A stretch of 64,000 nucleotides of DNA from Anodontia alba (taxonomy: Eukaryota; Mollusca; Bivalvia; Lucinida; Lucinidae), in contig OZ024828.1 of NCBI GenBank assembly GCA_964016985.1, positions 32,007,129-32,071,128 of the forward strand. Direction: 5' to 3'. The notes beneath the pieces are model-generated. The model had not been told where the DNA came from. It did not search any database and worked only from the letters and a program-made list of their open reading frames with translations. Positions 27,056 to 40,000 of this stretch are shown here, piece by piece. A program made the position numbers and the translations under genes. How positions within the stretch are numbered: the stretch's first letter is position 1; every line of letters begins with the position of its first letter.

Positions 27056-30000
27056 GGGGGGGGGAAGGGAGTGTGTATTGATTTCCTTTGACTGGAGCAC
27101 GTATTAATACTAACCGGAAAGTCGACACCGGCAGCGGTTTGGTAATAAACTATCAACGATGCAGACAAAACGAGCAAAAACGCACTCTGCATATACTCTT
27201 AATATCCAATCAGTTATTCGCAGAGGAAAATTAATTAAAATATGGCAATATGGGTAGAAAGGAAGAGATGGAAAACAAAGAAAAAAATCAACGTAGTAAA
27301 ATTACTTCAAATGTTTCTGAATGCAATCCTTCTCAACCGGTACACATAAACAGGAACTAATCATTCCACTACGGCATTAACGTTAGCAAGAAGTGATGTC
27401 TAAATGCTAGCATGACGTCGTGTCTTGTGTAAGAGTGTGTGTGTGTGGGGGGGGGGGGGGGACGGAGGCAGGTAAGGGTGTATTGATTTCCGTTGACTGC
27501 AACACGTGTTAATACTATACAGAAAATAGACACCGGCAGAGTTTGGTAATAAAATAGTCAACAGTGCAGACAAAACGAGCGAAAACGCACTCTGCATATG
27601 CTCCTAATATCCAATCAGTCATTCGCAGAGGCAAATCAATATAGATATGGCAGTACAGGTAGAAAGGAAAAATGGCAAGTAACGAAATATCAACGTAGTA
27701 AAATTACTTTCGAACGTTTCTGAATGCAATTTTCTCCACCGGTACACATTAACATGAACTGTTTTAATCATAACACGAATTATATCACAAAGGCATTAAC
27801 ATTAGCAAGGATTGATGTCAAAATGCCAGCATGTCGTTGAACTTTTTGAAGACAAATGATATTTTTAAATACTTACTGAGATAGGTCATGCTTTCGAAAC
27901 AGATTTCAGGAGATTTACTATCATTTCCCAAAGTGTCATAATTTCCAGAAATTTTGTACCGGTCTTCTACCGAGTTATTGGCCAAAGTCTATCTTGAATA
28001 ATAATCATAATCATATTAAACTGTTGATAGGTTCTTAAAAGTTGTTTCATATGCAACAACATTTATTACTTCGCCGTTACAGGTTACTTAAAAAAAACAA
28101 ATGAGCTAGCACATGACAAAAAGTACAATAAGACTTGTACAACCAACAAAGACTCAGGTCAGCGTGCGCATCCGCACAGTCTGATCAGTCTTCGCTGATA
28201 TCATGTGCCTCCGAGCTATCCAAACAGAGATCAACTCTGAGTGACTGTACAGGCCGACCTGAGTCTTTGCTGGTCACATAGGTCTTATTTAAGGTTTTGT
28301 TGTGCATTGCATAAAATCATGAAACACATACCTCATAAGGCATCAACTTATAGCTAAATGCCATGGAATTACCTACAAAATAGCACCTCAAACCAAACCA
28401 GAACAAGAATAAACTAATCGGAACAGCAACAGAAAACCCGACTTGGAATCATCAGCAACACACTTTCAGGGAACCAGTCCTAAATCTACTTTTATTGGTG
28501 CTTAAACTCGCCGTTAATCCCTATAAAGTTCCCACTTAAATATGCGTTCGGACTGCGATGGGATTTCCAGAGGCATTAGTGGATCAATATAAAAATCATA
28601 CAAATTGTTTTGTCATCAGTTTAATTGTGCAAAGATTAAAGCTTGATTACCAATTCAGGGCAAATGAAAGCCGGTAGTAGAACCACGATGAGCCCGACCA
28701 CAGACGAGTAATGTCAGACACACGCCATCTAAAAATGGTTGAGAACTGAGCCATAACTGGCTGTTAACCGCATCAATACGGTAGTTATATTGCAGCGCTT
28801 CCTTCTTTGCTGCTTCTATCATCATTTGTTTGGTTTTGTTTTGCATAAAGTACAGTTTTATGCAGTCGTTAAAAGAAATTAAACCCTTTTCCTGTGGCTG
28901 GAAGGGCTGGGTTCGGTGACTGTGATATTTTCTGGTCATCTCTATATTTAATGACACTAACCATTCTCATGACTATGCGAAGTTGGTCACCATAAAGCTC
29001 TGACTTATTTTTATTGTTTGAAGCAGCAGAAATATTTAGATGAGTTTCAAGCATTTCTATCATAAATCACAATACTACTCGGATTTTAATTGTACTCTAG
29101 CAATTCCCTTTTCGTCACAGTTAAGCAATACTCCTAGCTGTAACTCTTTACACGATGCAATTTTGAAAAAATAGTTGCAGTGAAAGAAACTATACAAATT
29201 TACCACCGCTCAGACGCAATTCTACCAGAAACATCAACTAATCCAGGGTGAGGGCCGCTTAAATGTGTAATATTTTTTGTGAGTTTAAAGCAACGCAATA
29301 CTCACGACACTTGCATTGCCTGTACTTCGTAAATATGATGTATAATAGGTATAGCAACAGAAAAGTGTGTACTATTGAACTTTTGTTTCGTTCTGAAGCA
29401 TGTTTACAGAAGTAAATGCTTCATAGTATGCTCAATGCTTCTGCATTAGTACTAACGGAAAGCCTAAACGAGGCAATATTCATGTGTATTTTGAAGCTTG
29501 GATATAACACCCGAAGATAAACCAATCATAATTAGCTTGTAGTTTCTGGAGGAGTAATAAAAAAAAACGTAACACATGTGACATGTAACAAAACAAAGAC
29601 AATAGTTCATAGCTGTTGAAAGCAACGTGATGTAATGTAGTAGGATTTACCTTTTCGAAGATCCGAACTTTTTCTTGGACAGGCTTATCGAAACGATCGT
29701 GACTCTCTTTTTCCTTCACGGTCATTTGACTTTGATGGCTTCTTATTTCTTTGTGTTTGATTTTCGGACTCTCAACAAATGTTCCCTCGTCGTCAAAATC
29801 TGTACCAGACGAAGGTGAATGAGGTTTTGGCGGGGAGGAATCTGAATCTGGAGGAGTAACAGGTGACGGGTAAAGATATAAATCTCTGTCGGGTGACGAA
29901 GACGGTGATACAGAAGAAGCGCTGTCTGAATACTCTCTCCTTATCATTGATTTTTGTTCTGGACTTGGTGGAGATTCTAACACGCGATACTGAGGAGAAG

Positions 30001-33000
30001 CAGAAGCCTCTTCAGTTTCTATATGGTTTATGATTAGTGGATCTGGTTTTGCTTTCATGTCTTTGGCAGTCCTTCGCCTTTCATCAGATTCTTGCTTCTG
30101 AACTGTACTTTTAGGAGTTGCTTGCTTTGGCACTGCCTGCACTAATTTTGGCGCTGCTCGATTTGGTTCCTTTGTTTCTCCTTTTGGAACTCTCGTAGGT
30201 TTGGACGGCTCTTTTGATTCGGGTTTTGCAACTCTTGTAGGTTTGGGAGGAGTTGGTTCCGGCGGCTTGTCTTTGCGCCTAGGTTTTGGAACTGGCTGTT
30301 TTTGTGTTGCCACAATTTCTGGAGTAGGTTGAGGTAATTTCCGTCGAACTTTACCCTTGGAAGAATTCGAAGGACTTTCACTTTCTGTTTGTTTCTTTTT
30401 AGGGGAGGATATGTTGTCAACATCAGACGTATCGCGTTTGGTAGCAATATCATCCGTTGTCTTACTTTCCACCTGTTGTAAATTGTTTGCTGTAGGAATA
30501 CTATTTACAGTTTTAGTCATTGCTGAAACAACAGAAGGCGTTACACTACTTGGAGCTATACTAGCACAGGCTAAAACGTTATCTGGTACTTCGAAAATGT
30601 CTTTCACTTCATTTATTGTATCATTACTTTTATTGTCCTCACTATCTGCAGAACCTACCGATGACTTTTCTGGCGAAAAAGTACCGTTATTTTGTTTGAC
30701 CAGTTCACTTATATCTTCAACTCTTTCGTACCTTTTAAGTCCGTAATACTGATAATCAACATCTTGATTTGACCGAGCAAATCTATTCTCCTCAGGAATT
30801 TCGTCTTCTTCTTCTCTGGAAGCTTGTCTCTGTCGCTCCTCCTGTTGTTGTGCAAGCATTTCCGCTTGTTCGGCTTCCTCTAAAGAAGGAGAAACGTCCA
30901 GGATCGGAGAAAGATCTATCACAGGGGACCAGTCTGTCGTCGGGGGCCGAGCCTTTTGTCTTTTGCTACCCTGGTAATCTATTGCTTTTTGGGATGGATC
31001 GGCAAGTTCAAGCTCTTCATCCTCTTCCAGCGGATCTAGTTTTTCGTCCAAATAGGGCGCATTGTCATAAATACCTGGAGACACAGGGGAAGGACTGCTG
31101 CTATCGCGAGATTCGGCTGTATATACATGATTGTCAATTTCGTCCAGGTCTTCAAGGTTGGTTGGGGAAACAGTCATAGAGGTAAGATTGGCGGTATTAC
31201 TTGCAATTGTTGCGGCATATGTTGCCAGATCCATCACAGTCGTCGTGTCTGAGAGGTCGTTTTGAGCAGTATCAAGTGAATAAAAGGGTTTGCTTTTCTT
31301 CAAACTTGATGCAGGTTTGTCAAATGAAAACATTTCACCTGATGTACTATAAAACGAATCTTTCATTTCATCCGGCGATTTCGGAGACGGCCGTTGCGGA
31401 TATGGAACTAGAGTTGATTCGTGATTGCATGCATGTGCCTCTTTGTCATATAAGTCTTCCAGAGACAACTGACGAGATGGCGGCGATATATCTGTATAGT
31501 TAAAACGTTTGTCCTTTGGTGACACAGGTGATGATCCTCGACGTTTACCAGGGTAGCTGTCCCGTCTTCTTGGAGAAAAAGGCGGGCTTTCAAATCCTTC
31601 TCTCCAGCTAGGGCTGATAGGCGCGGAGGGACTAAAACGTATTTTATTTTCGCCACTCTCTTCCCTGGCCGAGGATATTTCAGCAACTTCCTCATCAGTA
31701 TCGTTAGCCATATCAGCAACCCTCATGTCCTCCACAAACGCACTGGCAGCCAAAGCTATTCGCAGTTCATGTGGGTCTGGTGGCATAACAGCATTGTATT
31801 TGCTTTCGACGTCCGTACTGATTGCACTATCGGTAGTCTCGTCCTCGGATGAAGTAGCACTATGAGACCGGGAGAGGTTAAGTGACTTTGGTCGGTGTTT
31901 TCTTCTTACATATGGTAATCCGCTGTTATCATCGCTACTACCGATGCTCATAAAGGAATAATCATCACTGCCTTCATCGGGGCTGATGACATCTGTTGCA
32001 GACCTTAACATGGAAACGTCTTCCATATCGACATCGGATATTACGTCAGAATATTCTGAATCACTTCTGGAGCTTGGCTGTCCCATACCTGCAAATAATA
32101 AAACAGAATTAGTGCTGTCAAGAAATAAAAATGAAAATAAAATGTACATACAACACAATGACAGAATTGTCTATTCATGCATATACCTTAGTCCCCGTCT
32201 ATGCGTTTTGGGTTGTTATTTAGCAAATTCTACAGAACTGCATATTCTACAGATCTGCGACTGTGCAAATGCGTGGTCAGATCTGTATATTATATATGGT
32301 GAGAAGCATTTTATGGTTTGCGCACTCGAAATTTAGTTAAACCTTGCTACTGAAGCTGCATATATTGGCTTAAACTGCCTAAAGCTTTTTTTTCTGCACA
32401 GGGTGATCGCGGTATTTGCGTTCCGATACTGATTAATACTGTTCTGAATAAAATAGATAAAATACACAATAGAATATGTCCTTGACATACAAGCCTTACT
32501 GCCAGGATAACCTTGGGCTTTGCCTTTCACACGTACAGTGTACCTAACATGATTCATTTAATATTGTTTTATAAACGGTAAAAAATATTCCAAATTATTC
32601 CGACCCGCGTTTTCTGAATAACAAACAATTTGCTAAAAATATTTCAATTTGATAAAGCCTGAATAACGATGCATGATAAACGTATGTTTGCACGACAAAG
32701 TTACATGGTATATGTCGAAAATGAACACGAAAAATTAATTATTTTATCCAACAAATAATGTGCCATTGATGGCCTTGTTTGAAAAGATGAAGGATAAACC
32801 ATATATGTTTTATGCTATTTTGAATTATACATAATATATAAGCAAAAAAACTAAACATATTAGTTATACCTTATTTCATAGCCTCTGATTGAAATTTAAT
32901 TGGCTATAGATAATACAAAAACATGAATAAACTGAACGCAAATATCTTATAGTGCACAATGAGTCTGAGGTTATCATACTGTTATATAACAGGGTGTTCA

Positions 33001-34005
33001 ATTATTTAAAACATCATGTTTACTATGTTTCCATAAATAGCTTTATTTACTATGTTTCCAAAAATAACTTTCTGGAACAACATGTTTACAATAACATATT
33101 GTTTATGTTCTTGATTCTAGACTGAGTTATTTTTGGCATATCATACAATATTTGGAAGTTTCTTGAAGGAACCTGGAAAATAAAGGATGCTTGTAGTAAA
33201 TTATTTTTCTAGAACGTTCTCTGATGTTATATAAGGAGAAAAGATTTTCATCTGGGCATCTTTGTATACTTTCACTGGAAATTATTCTATACTGGATTAC
33301 TTTAATATTTTATTCATTCTGTACTTAAATTCTGAATTCAGGAACTTTAAATTGTGGGATCAGAAGAATTTGTTTTATAAATTCTTGTGGATTATTTCTG
33401 AGGGACTTTGTGACATAAACTTGAAAGGTACTGTTTACTTACATTATTTGGTTTTGAATCTTGTCTCATTTTTGCGAATAAATATTGTTAATAATTTAAA
33501 GCTTGTTGCTGGTTTCACTTTAATTTCTTTCTCGTTACGCCTGGCTCGTAACAATATCAAATCGTATTTCAAAAAAATCATAGTCGATATTCACAAGACA
33601 AAATCATGAATATTCAGACAGACAGACAGACATAGACCCAAAATAAGAGGACCAAAATGCCCTGTAGTGCTCACCTGAGTACCAGACAAGTCACCCGGGG
33701 CCATTTTTAATCCGTGGGCTGTAATTTTAACAAAAAAAAGGGTAAGAGCACATCCATACTGCCAATGAAGTTTTAAGTCACCAGACTTTTAGTTTTGGAG
33801 ACGATTTTCAAAACAGATTTTCAATATGGCACCTATAGCAGCCATTTTGAATTTCCAAATGGAACGATTTTAGGTACTATTAATCTATAAGTCACCCCGA
33901 TACTTCATTTCAAGATTCGAATCAATTGGCATTACGGTTCAGGAAAAGAAGTTCAAAATAGACTGTCACGATGGCGGTCATCTTGAATTTTGAATCGTAA
34001 CAATT

Positions 34006-34050
<45 letters not shown>

Positions 34051-37000
34051 AGGCTACCCGATAGTTCGTACCAAGTTTTCAGCCCTTTGTACTTTCGGGT
34101 CAAGAGAAGTTCAAGATATATTTTCAAGATAGCGGCCGTGGCAGCCTTCTTGGATTTCTGATTGAAACAATTTTAGCCTTTTTTATCTACAAGTCGCTCT
34201 GATACTTCCTACCAAGTTTTGAATCATCTGGCTCCGTTCAGGAGGAGAAGTTCTTAATACATGTTCAAGATTGCAGCCATGGCGGCTATCTTGAAATTCT
34301 TATAAAAAACAATTTTAGCTATGTGACCCCGCTACTTCCTACAAAGTTTCGAGTCAATGTGCCTTTCGGTACAGGAGAAAGACTTGAAAATAGAATTTCA
34401 AGATTGTGGCAATCTTGGGTTTCTGAACTGATCTTTTTTTTATCTATTCTTGATCTACAAGTCACTTCGATACTTCCAATAAAGTTTTGAGTCCATTTGA
34501 CTTTCGGTTTAGAAGAAATTCAAAATAGATTTTCAAGATGGCGGCCGTGGCAGCCATATTGGATTTCTGATAGGAACTATTTTAGCTATTTTGATCACTC
34601 CGATACTTCCTATCGTTTCGGGTCAATGGGCCTTTCGGTTCAGACGTTCAAAATAGATTTTCAAAATGACGGTCATAAAGGCTATCTTGGATTTTTGATC
34701 GGAACGAAATTATTTTTAATCTACAAGACACCCCGATACCTACCTGAGACCCCGATACCTATAGCCATCTTGAATTTTGGGTCGCAACAATTTAAGTATT
34801 TTTCATTTACAGGTCATCCCGACAGTTTTTACCAAGTTTCCAGTCCATTGGCCTTTCGGTGCAGGAGAATAAGTTCAAAAGAGATGTTCTAGACTGCGTC
34901 AGTAACAATCTTGTATTTTTGATCGAATTAATTTTAGCTATTTTTTTATCTACAGGTTGCTTCGATACTTCCTACCAAGTTTTGAGTCGATTGCTGTTTC
35001 GTTCGGGAAAAACAGTTCAAAACAGATTTTCAAGATGGCGGCCATGGCTTGTTTCAAGCGAAAATGTTCAAGATATATTTACAAGATGGCGGCCATGGCG
35101 TCCATCTTGGATTTCTGATCGAAAAGATTCTAGCTATCTTTTATCTTTAAGTAAGTCTGTGGTAACCCTGGTTCAATAGTCTTGTAGTGAATAGTCTTTC
35201 TCGTTTGATAAATTCCTGATTCCCAAAGAAGGCTCAAGCTTAACGGATTAGCTGTTAAACGTAACCCATCACGAAAACATGCCTATATAATTTTGACCCC
35301 CTTAAACCCCACTTTTATATAGTAAAACTGGGGTTTACAGGGGTATACATTATTTTCTTATTTTTGCTCAAAACATAGATTGTGGGTACTCGTTAGAACC
35401 GCCTCGCCGAGGCGGTTCTAACGAGTACCTACAATCTATGTTTTGAGCAGAAATATAAAAAATATCAGAGTTTTTTACCTGAATTTTTTTTATTTTTGGA
35501 GGTGAAATATTCTAGGTGAATAGGCGTGTTTTCGTAATGCGCCGTACGCTAGTGCAGAAGAAGTATTGCTGCTCAGAAATGGAAAATTAATTATGAAAAA
35601 GCTGGTCATCCCGTTTGTCGTAAAGCCTAGTAGTGACCTACCCATTATCGATATAGAGGTATAAAACCAAGCATGAGGACGAGGTTATCGTCTCATATGT
35701 GACTTCAGTTTCAAGTTCAGGTGGATAGATAATTTTGAGGTACTCTGAAAACTTTAACTTATTTAGAGATAATACATTATCTGTGTATCTGTAGGAGAAA
35801 TTAAATTGTTGGATAAGGCATTTTTGTGCCTGCTTTCATGAAACCCTGTATAAACTCTGCCTCATATGAGTATAAAAAGGCAAACAATGGAGCAAAGCTG
35901 TTATTTTATAGTCAGGTGCATTTAAACTGTCGCCCTTAGAAACATTCATCCGGCTGGGATTGAATCCGCGACTTCCTGACCACGCATCTGACTGAGCCAC
36001 CGAGGCCGACTTCCTGACCACGCATCTGACTGAGCCACTGAGGCCGGTTACATAAAATATCAGTAAAACGAACTTGAGTTTAATTTACACAACTAATTTT
36101 GAATTGTTAAATACGGATAAATGTTATTTTGTATAAAAATAGAACTCGGGTCGGCTTTCAGAACGGGCGTAGTATATCAAACGCAAAATGACAGTATGAC
36201 GGACGCACATGGGAAAGGTTTGACAACAACATCCCGATTTAGAATAATGTGTATAAAAACAGTCTATGTGGTTAAAGATATGTGACCACAGGGTGGTCAT
36301 ATGAAATAAAACACACACATAGTCTTAAATATAAAAAAATCATGCTATGTATTTACAGAAATAACTAATCGTTACATAAAAAGCCTACCATCTATACTAG
36401 GCTAAAATACAGTGTAATACATTAAATTTAATGCCATTTGGACAAGGTAAATGTAACTTCATATGAAAAAAAAAAATAAAATAAAATAAAACAAAAATAT
36501 GTCAAACAAAAAACAAAACTTTTCTGTACTAATAATGAACAATCTCTACTTGAACCAAGTAGTCAAGCCAGTGCCATCTGTGTACCAAAAATCTAGTAGT
36601 CAGGTTTAAGTCATTCTTGAGAAATCTGTGAGACAAATGTTCCTGGATTAATCCGTCATGCATGTGTTCTTTCCAACAATGCAGTAAGTCATACTGAATT
36701 TATATTTTGATATCACGTTAACACATCTGTATGAAACATATATCAGTAAGCCATCGCTTAAGGCTCTGGTTAAGGCACATTTCGGAACCATAAATTATTT
36801 GCTTTTCCTTTTTCTTCATGAAAAGATATGTTGTTGGTACTCATTTCACGTGCCTCATAGAGGCACTACTATTGAATATCTCCAGCATATGTTTTTTTGC
36901 GGAAAAGTACACTGGCTATATCTAAAGCTATGTAGACCCTAATGTTTCTACAATAATATTTGGTGAATATTTGTTATATTTAATAATGAAGACATATTTA

Positions 37001-40000
37001 TGCATTTTGTCTGCAACTTTATAACTTTTGTGTATTTGGGCTTCAACAGTGGACCAATATGGACAAATGAGCACAGGTCCCTGGTCGCATCAGTTGCAGC
37101 GTACTAATTGGCGTAGCGACTAGTAGTGTTTGCTCACGTCAATGGTTTAGATGACTGATAATCCAGCCTGTGATCTGCCACATCGGAAATGGCCTCTATA
37201 ATATCACTAGCGTTATTAAGTAAATAAATCACAGACATAAGGCATTAACACTGCGACAAAGAATGTTTAGCACACCAACAGTAGCCACAAACATATATTG
37301 AAACGTAACCACACTAAGCAATGCTATACTGTATTGTAAGCGATAAAATAATTGATCGAGAGAGTCATGCAAAAACAATAATAAGTTTTCTTGTCATGGG
37401 TGGAATCCACTGAACATATACATACATTACGTATTGCTTTATAGCTTGATTCGACGTTGGTAACTTAGTAAATATTAATTATATACAAACTCCATCACAA
37501 CCGATGCGACAAAGCATTTCCGATACAAATTTCCATTACAATTAGATGCAATAGTGTTATAACTTATAAAGTCAATTAGCATAAACAGAGTGCGATCAAA
37601 AAACAATGCGGGAACACTGATTTTATTCCTCATCAGTTTAACCTAACTAAAATTATTTGCTTTCTGTAATCAACCTGTATGCATAGATTTAGAATTCTTT
37701 GCAAACTTATATGCTAAATAATATGAAAACAAAATATATTCTAATAATCTTTATCTAACGTTGTAAAAACTATGGCCAAAACGTCGGACTAGTTGAGAGG
37801 TGATACTGCATTGGCAATTTCCATCCATCTATCCGTTCGGAAAGGTGTGTGTTTATAGCATTGTGCCTTCTTTTACAATATAAACAATAAGTAAATAAAT
37901 GCAGGATGGTTATCAAGATTTCAGTCAAAACGTGTTTAGACTAGTCCTTTGATATTTGGTTTGTTTTGTAAACATTTGATTTGGAGCTTATGTGTAAATC
38001 CTTTGTTCATTTTGTGTATACATTCCCTGCTTTAGACTAAACTATAATATATTACATAGGGGTATGCCGAATTTGGAAGTGTGGCGTAATATATTACAGT
38101 TTTATAAATTGGTGGGTAAATCCGTCAATTTTGGCTGACCTATGACTTTCTTCATGTTATACTGATATATCGGAAAAGTCTGTTAGTGTTTACTTTTTGG
38201 GGTCGATATGTAGGTCCCGTGTACGTAAAATCCGTTGATATTTGACAGTGTTCTGCTCTTTCTATGTTGATATTTATTTCAAATAATTCAAATAATATAA
38301 TTTAGTCTTGTGTAAGCATTTTTGAAGAATACAGTTCTGTTCATGAACAAGTTTATACGTAAGACATCATCTGGTATTTTGTTTATTCGATGTGTTTTAT
38401 TTTTATTTCTAAGAGTATATACAATTAAAGATACCCAGGAAATGCTACAATAACGAAGCACTGCCCTCCCGAGGCACCAAAGATAGGAGAGATGAGGAGC
38501 AAATAAGGACACCACAAACGCCACACAGGTGCACAAACAAAAGAGGAACCGCCTTTGAAAAGTCAATAGGAAACATTCTGCGGTGTTGAAACTAGTTTTA
38601 CTCTTGCAAAATCTCGCCCGTAATCCTGTTGCAGCTCCGAAGATCAAATATATGTTTGGTACGCAAAGGGGACCTCTACCTCGTTTGTGAAACACAACAG
38701 TAATTACATATGATCAAAACTCTGTGATGAAACAGAGCAAAGGGCTAAATTGCAATATGAAGCAAGAACACTTTAAAACAAGAAACAGGACGACGACAGT
38801 CCCGACTACATATCTGATAGCAGGCACCGATCACTTTAAATAGATTGAGGAGGGAGCCGTCATTTAGTCTGAGGACTGATCCACCGTCGTGCAATTAAAG
38901 TGGAAAGCAAAGCTATCAATCATAATCGGGTTAACAATTATGTATGCAGGTTGCCGCTGAATATCAATGTTGTAGAATTTTGATATGACCGCTCTGGCAG
39001 ACAATTTTTTACGTAAATTTAACTACATGTCGCCCTGATACTTCGCCCCGATAATTCGTACCCAGTTTCAAGTCAATTGGCCTTTCGGTTCAGATGAAGA
39101 AGTCCAAAATAGATTTTCAAGATGGCCGCCGTGGCTGTAATCAAGGATTTCTGCTCGAAACGATTTTTTTATCTACAAGTCTTTCTGATATTTCCTTTCA
39201 AATTTCAACACAAAGGCGTTTCCATACAGGATAAGAAGTTCAAAATAAATTTCCAAGATGGTCACTGGGCAGCCATCTTGGGTTTTTTATCTGAACGATT
39301 TTTATCTATTTGTGATCTACAGATTATTTCTGATCAAATGCCTTTTCGGTTATGAGAGGGTTTTTAAAATATGTTTGCAAGATGGTGGCTGTGGCAGCTA
39401 TGTTTAATATCTGATCAGAACTACTCTAGCTATTATTCAGTTCAGGAAAAGAAGGAGAAAATAGATTTTCAAAATTGCGGCCAGGGCGGTTATTTTTGGA
39501 TTTCCGATCGGAACGATTGTATCTTTCATTGATCTGCAGTCGCCTTAATACTTCTTACCAAGTCAGTTGACCTTTCGGTTCAAGAGAAGAAGCTCAAAAT
39601 AGATTTTCAAGATGGCGGACATTATGGCTATTTTGGCTTTTCGATCAAAACGATTATATCAATTTTTGTTCTGCAGATCGCCCCAAAAATTCCTACTAAG
39701 TTTCAAGTCCATTGGCCTTTCGGTGGAGTAGAAGAAGCGCAAACTGTTTGTTTTTCAAGATGGCGGCCAAGCCGACTATCTTGAAATTTCCAATCAGAAC
39801 GATTTAACTAATTTTGATGAACAAGTCGTCCGATATTTTCTACCAAAATTCGAGTCGATTAGCATTTTGGTCTTGGAGAAGATGCACACAATTTTTTCAA
39901 GACTGCCATCTTGGATTTCCAATCGGAATAATTTTAGGTATTTTTAATCTACAAGTTGTCCATACTTCCTAGCAAGTTACGAAGCAAACGGTTTTTCGGT

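Larger units (their letters stand above)
12301..29650. other. Intron 5 (17.3 kb): repeat-dense, gene-free stretches
   Basis: Besides the listed Penelope fragment, HpM copies, satellite array 1, hairpins and duplications, these blocks show nothing I can support: 12301-12640, 14870-15560, 17900-18880, 19040-19760, 21370-22530, 23240-26980 (except the poly-T) and 28550-29650. Confidence 0.6.

Noticed and set aside
30142..31719. Open frames of ~100-136 codons opposite or overlapping exon 5
   Set aside because: Shadows of the 2.4-kb coding exon; no splice context or similarity of their own.
38288..38695. 135-codon minus-strand open frame
   Set aside because: It overlaps a dispersed repeat and has no domain, start context or splice support fitting the host gene.
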